Source: Microbispora sp. H13382
Lineage (GTDB): Bacteria > Actinomycetota > Actinomycetes > Streptosporangiales > Streptosporangiaceae
DNA length: 64,000 nt
Reading direction: 5' to 3'
NCBI RefSeq assembly: GCF_014161445.1
Contig: NZ_JABBXA010000018.1
Location: 1-64,000 of the forward strand
Shown: positions 16,760 to 24,584 of the stretch, in pieces
How the letters are laid out: each line of letters begins with the position of its first letter
How positions within the stretch are numbered: position 1 is the first letter of the stretch
The notes under the pieces: model-generated
What the model was told of the DNA's origin: nothing
Seen by the model: only the letters and a program-made list of their open reading frames with translations
Database searches by the model: none
Translations under genes and position numbers: made by a program

Positions 16760-18648
16760 TTGGTGCGGGTGTTCGGCAGATGGTCGCCGAGGTAGCCGAC
16801 ATAGATCTTGCCGGTCACGCCGCCCGAGTCGTCGTGGAAGTACATCCGCGGTGCCGGGTAGCCCACGGCGCGCAGCTTGACGTGGGCCTCCATGACGATC
16901 TTCCCGCTGGGATGGACCTCGGCCGGGACGGGGAAGGTGCGCGGCTGACTGAACTTGGCGCTGTTGGTGACCGACGCCGATTCGCGCATGGCGAGCATCC
17001 CGGGCGGGATCACGCGCCGGCCGCCGGAGCCGTCCGCGCACCAGTCGTAGAAGCCGCCGGCGAACTCGCCGGAGGAGCGTGCGCGGGCGAAGTCGTCCAG
17101 CGCGAGCAGCGCGTCCCACGCCTTGGCCGCCCACGTACGGCTGAGCATCGGGTCGGCGTGATCGAGCCGGACCGCGGCGTTGTCGGTCTGGCCGACGACG
17201 AGGTGGGCCAGCCGGGAACGGGCCTCGACCAGGGTCTCGGCGAGGCTCGCGGGGGTGAAGGGCTCGCCGGGCGTCGCGATGCCGTAGACGGGATGACCCG
17301 ACTCGGCGAGGGTGCGCTCCAGCCAACGGACCCGTTCCTCCAGCACGCGGGCGGCGGTGACGGTTTCGGCGTACTCCTCCCGCAGCAGCTCGTGTGCGAC
17401 GCGCAGGTCGTCCTCGCTCCCGGCGGGCGCGGCGGGGACGATCAGTTCGCGCAGCCCGGCCAGGTGCAGGCCCAGGGTGCGGACCTCACGCAGCACGTCG
17501 CGGCTGGTGTCGGCGCCCGCGGCCAGGCCGAGCGCGGTGTCCAGCTCCTGGCGCATGGCCTTGACGACCATCTCGGCCACCTGGTGCGCGACATCGGGGT
17601 CCGGCGACTCGTCGACCACGGCGACCGGCTCCGGCGCGGGCCCGGGCACCGGTTCGGGCTCGGCCGCGCCCGGCGGCGCCGCAGGGGGCGCGGGGGACCT
17701 CGGGGGCGACGGGGGTGCCGGGCGGACGGTCAGCGCCATCATCTTCCGCCGCAGCTCCTCCCGCGCGGGATCGACGGGCGCGGGAGGCGGCGTCATCGCC
17801 CCCTCCAGTGCCACGACCTCCGCACGGCCCGCAAGGACCCGCAGCACGACGGGCAGGGACTGACGGACCTCGGGGTGCGGCTCTGCCGCGGACGCACGGC
17901 CGATCACGCCGTCGGCGATCGTCTCGAGCGCGCCCTCCTCCCGTAACTTGGCGGGTCGCATCGGCGGATGCCGGTAGGGGCTGCGCTCGGTGGCCGGGTC
18001 GAAGGGAGCGGCGTAGGTGCGGATCGCCCCGCCGTACACGCTCAGTTCGTCCCCCATCAAACGGTTGAAGAGGTTCTCGGTGCGCCTGTCCGCGAGCCGG
18101 ACGACCACTCCTGCCCCGGCCGTCGCCTCCGCCAGCCGATCAGCCCGGGCGGTGTTCTCGTCGCGGTGGCCGGGGGACACCACCACCACGGGAACCTGGC
18201 GCCGGGGCTCGGTCAGGACCCGCAGGAAGCGGTGCACCTCGTCCTCCGCCAGCACCTCCGCGCGGTCCACCAGATGGATCCCGCCGTCGGTGATGCGCGC
18301 GGTGCGCAGGTAGGCGGGGACGAAGCCGGGGGCCCGGGCGTTCCGCCGCGCGTTCCCCTCCTGCTCGACCGTGATCTGAACCCAGCCGGGAGCGCCGTCG
18401 AGGAAGACCGCTCTGGTACGCAGTCGTCCGCCGTCCAGGGGTTCCTCGAGGACGTACCGCCCGCACTCGGCGCGCCGCTCCATCACCAGGCGTGCGCCCG
18501 CGTGTTCGTGCTCGACCCGCGGCCTCCCGGCGTCCGGTGGCGGGAAGCCCTTGGTCTGCGCCCAGGTGGAGAAGACCCGGTGCAACCGCACCCAGATCGG
18601 CCGGCCGGGGTCTCGCAGAACCGCCTGGTAGAGCTGCGTCGGTGCCAT
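16756..18648 (-). CDS. Large protein of unknown function beside DNA methylase and HNH genes
   Basis: This 630-residue protein matches no domain I can name. It begins MAPTQLYQAVLRDP. Residues about 149-216 look like an alpha/beta domain (VPVVVVSPGHRDEN, then VVVRLADRRTENLFNRLMG and YGGAIRTYAAPFDP). Residues 283-345 are a Pro/Ala/Glu linker, and about 365-450 are helical and coiled-coil-like. The C-terminal 150 residues look conserved and end PAPRMYFHDDSGGVTGKIYVG. AAGGATC precedes ATG 18648. It is divergent from an N6-adenine methylase (290-bp gap) and overlaps the HNH remnant, suggesting a restriction or phage-defence module. That function is inference. Confidence 0.7.
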   Translation of the reverse strand: MAPTQLYQAVLRDPGRPIWVRLHRVFSTWAQTKGFPPPDAGRPRVEHEHAGARLVMERRAECGRYVLEEPLDGGRLRTRAVFLDGAPGWVQITVEQEGNARRNARAPGFVPAYLRTARITDGGIHLVDRAEVLAEDEVHRFLRVLTEPRRQVPVVVVSPGHRDENTARADRLAEATAGAGVVVRLADRRTENLFNRLMGDELSVYGGAIRTYAAPFDPATERSPYRHPPMRPAKLREEGALETIADGVIGRASAAEPHPEVRQSLPVVLRVLAGRAEVVALEGAMTPPPAPVDPAREELRRKMMALTVRPAPPSPPRSPAPPAAPPGAAEPEPVPGPAPEPVAVVDESPDPDVAHQVAEMVVKAMRQELDTALGLAAGADTSRDVLREVRTLGLHLAGLRELIVPAAPAGSEDDLRVAHELLREEYAETVTAARVLEERVRWLERTLAESGHPVYGIATPGEPFTPASLAETLVEARSRLAHLVVGQTDNAAVRLDHADPMLSRTWAAKAWDALLALDDFARARSSGEFAGGFYDWCADGSGGRRVIPPGMLAMRESASVTNSAKFSQPRTFPVPAEVHPSGKIVMEAHVKLRAVGYPAPRMYFHDDSGGVTGKIYVGYLGDHLPNTRTN

Positions 18649-18938
18649 GGGCCGATCCTTCCGCGTGCCGCTCGGAGCGTTTCCGGACATGGCAGCGTAA
18701 CAAGGACATGGGGATCTGCTTTGTGAACTGGCTAAACAAATAAAGCTGTCCGAATCTGGGCCAGCGGACCGGCCCTCAGCTAGGGTGGGGGACCGATTGG
18801 CTGAGCTGGCTGCACCCATCAAGATTGGTGTGAACCAGGCATGCTGGTGAGCCTGGACGATTTCGGGGGGTTCATACGTGATGGTCAGCATGGGGACGAG
18901 CGCGGGGTTCCGGCGGGCGGGGTCCCGGAGGAACGACG
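18649..18938. promoter_or_regulatory. 290-bp divergent intergenic region of the methylase locus
   Basis: This region separates the unknown 630-residue gene (leftward) from the methylase (rightward) and is less GC-rich than its flanks. An AT-rich patch, CTAAACAAATAAAGCTG, lies near 18733-18749. No clear operator or hairpin was found. The methylase protein carries its own N-terminal HTH, so autoregulation here is plausible. No gene is seen inside. Confidence 0.4.
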
Positions 18939-20837
18939 ATGAGTCGTGAGGACGTAACGGTCAACGCGGCCGACATCGCGCGGCTCGCCGACGTCGGCAG
19001 GGCCGCGGTGAGCAACTGGCGCAAGCGGTTCGAGGACTTCCCGCAGCCGGTCGGGGGCACGGCGAGCAGCCCGGCCTTCTCACTGGCGGACATCGAGGCG
19101 TGGCTGCGCCGCCACGGCCGGTACGTCGAGGTCGCACCGGTCGAGCGGCTCTGGCAGCGGCTGCGGGCCAGCACCGACGACATCCGGCTGGGCGACGCCG
19201 TCGCCTACGCGGGAACGCTGCTGCTGTCCGTGCGGGAGGATCCGGAGAGCCGGCGGAACCCGGACGACGACGCCCTGCTCAAGCGGCTACCCGAGCCCCC
19301 GCCCGCCGGGGTCGCCGTGGACGCCGATCTGGTCAGGGCCATCGCCGAGGTGGGCGAGGCCGAGGGCCCGGCGGCGGCCTTCCGGGGCATCTGCGACCGC
19401 TACGTCGAACTGCACTCGCGCAGGCTGCTGGCCACGCCGCGTCCCGTGGCCGATCTGATGGCCAGGCTCGGCGGCACGGCCGGTGCGACGGTCCTCGACC
19501 CCGCCTGCGGGATCGGCACGCTGCTGCTCGCCTCCGGCGCCGCGCGTGTCCTGGGTCAGGAGCTCAACGAGAGCGCGGCGCGTCTCGCCGGGATCTGCCT
19601 GCGCTTCGCGGACGTCGCGGGCACCGTCGCGGCCGGTGACTCGCTGCGGGCCGATGCCTTCCCCGGCGAACTCGCCGACGTGGTGGTCTGCAACCCGCCG
19701 TTCAACGAGCGCGGATGGGGTTACGAGGAACTGACCAGCGACCCGCGATGGGAGTACGGCCTGCCGCCGCGCGGCGAGTCGGAGCTGGCCTGGGCGCAGC
19801 ACTGCCTGTCCCATGTGAAACCCGGCGGCCTGGTGGTCGTCATGATGCCGGGCACCGCGGCCGCCAGGCGCCCCGGCAGGCGGATCCGGGGCAACCTGCT
19901 GCGCGCGGGGGCGGTGCGGGCGGTCATCACGCTTTCTCCGGGAGCCGCTCCCGCCTCCAGCGGCGCGCCCGACCTGTGGGTGCTGCGCCGTCCGGCGCCG
20001 GGGGACAGCCCGCCGTCCGATGTGCTGATGGTCGACGCGGGTGAGGATCTCGTCCTGGCGGACAAGGCGTGGCAGGCGTTCGCCGAGGGCGCCGAGCTGC
20101 CGCCGGGCAGCGGCAGCGTCCGGATCATCGATCTCCTCGACGAGGAGGTCGACCTGACCACCGGCCATCGGGTGGTGTCGCCGGAGCAACCGGGCTCGGC
20201 GGGGTACGCGGCCGTGCGGGAGCGGACCGAGGCGCTGCTGCGCGGCCTCGGCGCCGGGCTGCCCAGGCTGGCGGCAGGCGGACGCGGGGAGCTGCCGATG
20301 ACGACGCTCGGCGAACTCGCCCGCGCGGGCGTGGTGGCGATCATGCAGGGCCCGCTCAAAATGCCCGACGAGGGCGACCTGCCGATGCTCACCGCCCAGG
20401 ACCTGCTGCTCGGCCGGGCGCCCAGCGGCCGTACGGCCGACGTGGCGGGCCAGGTGCGCATCGAGGCCGCAGATGTGGTCGCGCCGCTGATCGCGGGAAG
20501 CGGCCCGGTCCCGCGTGTGATGACCGAGTCCGGCGCGGTGCTGGGCGCCCAGCTCCTGATCATCCGGACCGATCCCGAGCGGCTCGACCCGCACTTCCTC
20601 GCCGGATGCCTGCGCGCGGCCGGCGGCCCCTCGACCAGGCTCGGCTCCTCGATGCGCTTCGATCCCCGCCGGGCGCAGCTACCCCGGCTCGCGGTCGAGG
20701 AGCAGCGCAGGTACGGCGAGGCGTTCCGCGGGCTGCTCGAGTTCGAGGACGCGATGAGGGCCGCGCGGGAGATGGGCGAGAGCCTGGTCGCGGCCGGCTT
20801 CGACGGCCTGTTCGGCGGCACCCTGCGACTCGAATGA
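18939..20837 (+). CDS. N6-adenine DNA methylase with N-terminal HTH and specificity-like C-terminus
   Basis: The protein is 632 residues. Residues 1-60 form an HTH (VNAADIARLADVGRAAVSNW). A gamma-class N6-adenine methyltransferase core follows with SAM motif I VLDPACGIGTLLLASGA (about residue 185) and catalytic motif IV NPPF (VVVCNPPFNERGWG, about 250). From about residue 450 the protein resembles a type I specificity target-recognition half (TLGELARAGVVAIMQGPL; SSMRFDPRRAQLPRLAVEEQ). Methylation and DNA recognition would thus sit in one chain. GGAGG precedes ATG 18939. No HsdR-type motor is adjacent, so the partner is probably the divergent unknown gene. Confidence 0.88.
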   Translation: MSREDVTVNAADIARLADVGRAAVSNWRKRFEDFPQPVGGTASSPAFSLADIEAWLRRHGRYVEVAPVERLWQRLRASTDDIRLGDAVAYAGTLLLSVREDPESRRNPDDDALLKRLPEPPPAGVAVDADLVRAIAEVGEAEGPAAAFRGICDRYVELHSRRLLATPRPVADLMARLGGTAGATVLDPACGIGTLLLASGAARVLGQELNESAARLAGICLRFADVAGTVAAGDSLRADAFPGELADVVVCNPPFNERGWGYEELTSDPRWEYGLPPRGESELAWAQHCLSHVKPGGLVVVMMPGTAAARRPGRRIRGNLLRAGAVRAVITLSPGAAPASSGAPDLWVLRRPAPGDSPPSDVLMVDAGEDLVLADKAWQAFAEGAELPPGSGSVRIIDLLDEEVDLTTGHRVVSPEQPGSAGYAAVRERTEALLRGLGAGLPRLAAGGRGELPMTTLGELARAGVVAIMQGPLKMPDEGDLPMLTAQDLLLGRAPSGRTADVAGQVRIEAADVVAPLIAGSGPVPRVMTESGAVLGAQLLIIRTDPERLDPHFLAGCLRAAGGPSTRLGSSMRFDPRRAQLPRLAVEEQRRYGEAFRGLLEFEDAMRAAREMGESLVAAGFDGLFGGTLRLE

Positions 20838-20857
20838 TCTGTAGGCCGTCACCGCAG

Positions 20858-20884
20858 GCGGGCGGCCTAAGAGATGCCGCCCGC
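20858..20884. terminator. Hairpin between convergent methylase and P450 genes
   Basis: GCGGGCGGC (20858-20866) pairs perfectly with GCCGCCCGC (20876-20884) across a 9-base loop. It lies between the stops of two convergent genes (20837 and 20912). No U-tract follows, as is common in actinobacteria. A bidirectional terminator is the likely role. Confidence 0.6.
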
Positions 20885-20911
20885 GAGCAGTAAAGCACGC
20901 CTGTGTCAGAT

Positions 20912-22189
20912 TTATGCCTGATGTCCTTCGTGGTGAAGGCGTACGGGAAGGTGGGCGAGGCGCCAGGAGACGGGGAAGAACTGGCGGTCGAGGTCCTCCG
21001 GCGCGACGGCCAGTTCGAGGCGGGGGTAACGGCGCAGGAGCGCACCGAAGGCCACCTCGCCCTCCTGCCGGGCCAGCGCCGCGCCCAGGCAGTAGTGCAG
21101 GCCGTGACCGAAGCCGACGTGGATCTCCTTGTGCCCGTCGGGCTCCCGGGTGATGTCGAGCCGGTCGGGATCGTCGAACCGCCGGGGGTCGTAGTTGGCC
21201 GACACCAGCACCGCCATCACCGGCTCGCCCCGGCGCACCGTCATGCCGCCGATCTCGACGTCCTCCGCCGCGTACCGGATCCGGGTGCCCTGGACGGGCC
21301 CGCACCAGCGCATGAGCTCGTGCACGGCGCGCGGCAGCAGTCCGGGGTCGGCCCGCAGCGCGGCGAGCTGGCCCGGGTGGGTCAGCAGGGCGGCGGTGCC
21401 GTTGCCGATCAGATGGGCGGTGGTCTCGTGCCCGGCGAGGACGAGCGTGAGGACCATCGTGACCAGCTCGGTGTCGGTCAGCCGGTCGCCGTCCTCGTCG
21501 TGCGTGCGGATCAGGCCGGTCAGCAGGTCACCTGCGGGCTCTGCCCGGCGGCGGGCGATGAGCTCGTGGATGTAGGTCACCATGTGCCGCAAGGGCTCGG
21601 CCGCGGCCCCCGGTTCGAGTGACACCAGGCCCTTTCCCCATTCCCGCCACCGCGGGCGGTCCTCCTCGGGGATGCCGACCAGCTCGCAGATGACGGTGAT
21701 CGGCAGGGGATAGGCGAAATGCTCGATCAGGTCGGCGACGCCGTCCACGGCGTGACCGGGCAGCCGGCCGAGGAGATCCTCGGCGATCTCCTCGACCCGG
21801 GGGCGCAGCTCCGCCACCCGGCGGGCGGTGAAGGCGCGGGAGACCAGCCTGCGCAGCCGGAGGTGGTCGTCGCCGTCGGCGTCGAGCACGCTGTCGAGGA
21901 TGTACGCGGCGTACTCGCGCGGGATGCCGCGGGCCTCGATGAGCTCCTCGCGGATGTTGTGCACGTCCGCACCCGGCACGCTGGCGGGGTTGTTGACGAA
22001 CCTGCGGTCGCCCAGCACGGTCTTGACGTCGTCGTACCGCGTGACGAGCCAGACGGGGGAGTTCAGGCCGGGGAAGGAGCCGCGCACCATCGGGGCCTGC
22101 TCCCGCAGGCGTGCGTAGCCTCCGAACGGATCGCGCACCAGGTCCGCGTCGAACAGGTTGACGGGCTCCGTCGTGCCGGACGTGCTCAT
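20912..22189 (-). CDS. Cytochrome P450
   Basis: This 425-residue soluble bacterial P450 has the I-helix oxygen-activation motif LAGHETTAHLIGNG, the K-helix ExxR in ELMRWCGP(VQGTRIR) and the haem-binding loop GFGHGLHYCLGAALARQEG with its axial Cys. This resembles CYP105/107-type actinobacterial enzymes, but the substrate cannot be assigned. ATG 22189 is preceded by GGGGGTGG. No ferredoxin, reductase or biosynthetic genes adjoin it, so redox partners must come from elsewhere. It is followed by a convergent hairpin. Confidence 0.92.
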   Translation of the reverse strand: MSTSGTTEPVNLFDADLVRDPFGGYARLREQAPMVRGSFPGLNSPVWLVTRYDDVKTVLGDRRFVNNPASVPGADVHNIREELIEARGIPREYAAYILDSVLDADGDDHLRLRRLVSRAFTARRVAELRPRVEEIAEDLLGRLPGHAVDGVADLIEHFAYPLPITVICELVGIPEEDRPRWREWGKGLVSLEPGAAAEPLRHMVTYIHELIARRRAEPAGDLLTGLIRTHDEDGDRLTDTELVTMVLTLVLAGHETTAHLIGNGTAALLTHPGQLAALRADPGLLPRAVHELMRWCGPVQGTRIRYAAEDVEIGGMTVRRGEPVMAVLVSANYDPRRFDDPDRLDITREPDGHKEIHVGFGHGLHYCLGAALARQEGEVAFGALLRRYPRLELAVAPEDLDRQFFPVSWRLAHLPVRLHHEGHQA

Positions 22190-22297
22190 GACCACCCCCG
22201 CGGGTTCGGCATGGTGACCGGGGATGTCAACGTACGTCAGGAAGGGCGTCCGGGCAATGTCCACTCCGTCAAGGAGTGCACGAGAGCGTCCAGAGGT

Positions 22298-22903
22298 TCA
22301 GAGCCAGCCGTTGTGGCGGGCGACCCGGACGGCCTCCATGCGGTTGCGGGTGCCGGTCTTGGTGATGCACGCCGACAGGTGGTTGCGTACGGTGCTCTCC
22401 GACAGGTGGAGCCGCCGGGAGATGTCGGCGGCGGTGGAGCCGTCGGCGGCGGCGGCCAGCACGTCGCGCTCACGCGAGGTCAGCGGGTTCGGCCCGGCGC
22501 TGAGGGCGGCCGTGGCCAGCGCCGGATCCACCACCACCTCACCGGCCAGCACGCGCCTGATCGCCTGGGCCAGTTCGCCGACGGGCCGGTCCTTGACGAC
22601 GAAGCCGCGGGCGCCCGCGTCCAGGGCCCGGCGCAGGTAACCGGGCCGGCCGAACGTCGTGACGATGACCACCACGCATCCGGGGAGGGCGGCCCGCAGG
22701 TCCGCGGTCGCGTCGAGCCCGCTGCCGCCGGGCATCTCGATGTCGAGCAGGGCCACGTCGGGCTTGGCCCGCAGCGCCGCGGGCACGATCTCGTCCGCCG
22801 TCGCGACCTGCGCGACGACCTCGAAGTCGTCCTCCAGGTCGAGGAGCACCGTGAGCGCGTCGCGCATCATCGTCTGGTCCTCGGCGATGAGTACGCGGGT
22901 CAT
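22298..22903 (-). CDS. LuxR/NarL-family response regulator
   Basis: This 201-residue regulator has a receiver domain with acidic residues in IAEDQT, the phospho-acceptor Asp54 (VALLDIEMPGGSG) and the conserved Lys in GFVVKDRPVGEL. The C-terminal LuxR HTH reads LTSRERDVLAAAADGSTAADISRRLHLSESTVRNHLSACITKTG. It overlaps the kinase stop by 4 bp (ATGA), marking a cognate pair. The arrangement resembles DesK/DesR-like pairs. The target is not evident. Confidence 0.92.
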   Translation of the reverse strand: MTRVLIAEDQTMMRDALTVLLDLEDDFEVVAQVATADEIVPAALRAKPDVALLDIEMPGGSGLDATADLRAALPGCVVVIVTTFGRPGYLRRALDAGARGFVVKDRPVGELAQAIRRVLAGEVVVDPALATAALSAGPNPLTSRERDVLAAAADGSTAADISRRLHLSESTVRNHLSACITKTGTRNRMEAVRVARHNGWL

Positions 22904-24105
22904 GGGCCGTCCTCCGTGCCGTTGTCCGTGTCGTCGTCGTCCACGCCCGCGTGCGGGATCTCGGCGGTGAGGACGAACCCCCGCGGCAGGCGGGCGGTGC
23001 TCAGCCGCCCACCTGCCGCGGCCAGCCGCTCGCGCAGCCCGCGCAGGCCGCTGCCGTCCTCGTCGCCGGCGGCGCCACCGGCTCCGTCGTCGCTGATCTC
23101 GACCAGCACCGGGTCGCGGTCGCGGCGCAGCGTGATGACGCAGCGCCGGGCGCCGGAGTGCCGCACGACGTTCGTGATCCCCTCCCGGACGACCCAGCTC
23201 AGCAGCATGTCGGTCTCCCGCGACAGCGCGGGCCCCGACTCCTTCACCACACAGTCGACGCCTGCCGCGGCCAGGGCCGCCCTGGCGCTGTCCAGTTCGA
23301 AGGCGAGGCTCGCGTCCCGGTACCCCGTGACCGCCTCGCGCACCTCGGTCAGCGCCTGCCGCCCGATGGCCTCGATGTCCGCGGCGTGCCGCATGGCCGC
23401 CTCCGTGTCGCGCGGGGCGAGCCGCCGTACGGCCTCGGCCTTGACGACCACCATCGAGAGCGTGTGGCCGAGCAGGTCGTGCAGGTCGCGGGAGAAGCGC
23501 AGCCGCTCGGCCGAGACGGCGGCGACGGCGAGCTTCTCCCGGGTCCGGCCGAGCTCCTCGATCACCTCGCTCATCCGGCGGAAGCCGTACGTCGTGATCC
23601 CGGCGAGGAACGTGGTCAGCGCCGTGCCCCACAGCGCCTCGGCCAACGAGCCGCCGTGCGCCGGGAGGATCGCGGCCAGCGCGGCCGTGACGGCGACGAG
23701 CGGAGGCGCAGCGCGGACCGGGAGTACGAGCGCCACGGCCACGGCGAGCAGGGAGAACAGCGTCTGCCATCCGTCCGTTCCGTAGGCCAGGGCCGCCGTG
23801 ACCGTGACCGCCGCGAGCAGCGCGACGAACGCCACCGGCAGGGGCCGTACGTCCGGGCGGGCGCGGCGGGCGGTCAGCACGGCTCCCGCGAACGACACCC
23901 CGGCGGCGGCCACCAGGGTCCAGGCGGGCCAGGCCGGAACCGCCGACGACGCGGCGGCGGCCGGCGCGAGCAGCAGCAGGACGGTCAGCCCGAACGCCGG
24001 GGCGAGCAACCGGACCGGCAGCCGGACGGGCAGCCGCGGCCGGAGAAGGCGCGGCGGGGACGATCCGGGTTCGCACCCGTCCGCCCGCGCCGCCGCTTCT
24101 GTCAT
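22900..24105 (-). CDS. DesK-like sensor histidine kinase
   Basis: From ATG 24105 this is 401 residues. About five transmembrane segments span residues 34-175 in two hydrophobic blocks. The HisKA_3 domain has phospho-acceptor His209 in LRFSRDLHDLLGHTLSMVVVKAEA. The ATPase domain contains N box WVVREGITNVVRHS, G1 ISDDGAGG and G2 GSGLRGLRERL. ATG 24114 is an alternative start, three codons earlier. It forms an operon with the downstream response regulator. The signal is unknown; DesK relatives sense membrane state. Confidence 0.9.
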   Translation of the reverse strand: MTEAAARADGCEPGSSPPRLLRPRLPVRLPVRLLAPAFGLTVLLLLAPAAAASSAVPAWPAWTLVAAAGVSFAGAVLTARRARPDVRPLPVAFVALLAAVTVTAALAYGTDGWQTLFSLLAVAVALVLPVRAAPPLVAVTAALAAILPAHGGSLAEALWGTALTTFLAGITTYGFRRMSEVIEELGRTREKLAVAAVSAERLRFSRDLHDLLGHTLSMVVVKAEAVRRLAPRDTEAAMRHAADIEAIGRQALTEVREAVTGYRDASLAFELDSARAALAAAGVDCVVKESGPALSRETDMLLSWVVREGITNVVRHSGARRCVITLRRDRDPVLVEISDDGAGGAAGDEDGSGLRGLRERLAAAGGRLSTARLPRGFVLTAEIPHAGVDDDDTDNGTEDGP

Positions 24106-24226
24106 GGCCGCCATTATCGTCGGCGCGCGGCGGGAGCGGACAGGGCGCGATGTCTCGGATCCGGCGGTACGAATCACCCGGGCGAACGGGCCGCAAGCGG
24201 CGCCGTGCCGGCGGATGACGGGGCGG

Positions 24227-24430
24227 CTACCGCCCTTCTCCGACCGGCACCAGGTGCTGGGCCCGCACCTTCAGGGACCCGTCGTCGCCCGCCCAAGTGA
24301 GCCGATAGATGGTCTTGACCGCCTGGGGCGGAGCGTCGGTGAAGGCGAACGAGCCGTCAGCCGCCGCGGTCACATCCGGCAGGAACCTGGAGAGGTAGCG
24401 GTTGTCGATCCGCACCCGTACGGGATCCAC
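24227..24430 (-). pseudogene. C-terminal remnant of a repeat-rich secreted protein
   Basis: The last ~65 codons of this minus-strand reading look like real protein: DNRYLSRFLPDVTAAADGSF, then FTDAPPQAVKTIYRLTWAG and a short end. This resembles the Ig-like repeat units at the end of long actinobacterial secreted proteins. Upstream of about 24430 the same frame turns into low-complexity Arg/Pro/Cys sequence, with no signal peptide and no good start. I read it as a truncated leftover, not a working gene. The 24431-24584 stretch holds nothing else I recognise. Confidence 0.5.
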
Positions 24431-24584
24431 AGGTGGTCGCCGGTCAGCGCCATGCGCCCCAGGTCGAATACAGGTTCGAGTGTTGATGGCGCATGCTTGG
24501 CAGGGTCTTCGGTCACACCGAGCCGGGACCTCGGCACCTGGAGACGGCCCGGGGGCGCGTCGCAGCCTGGCTGGGGGTGCTGCG

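Noticed and set aside
24465-24490. tRNA-like B box (GGTTCGAGT)
   Set aside because: No matching acceptor, D or anticodon stems can be folded around it; likely chance.
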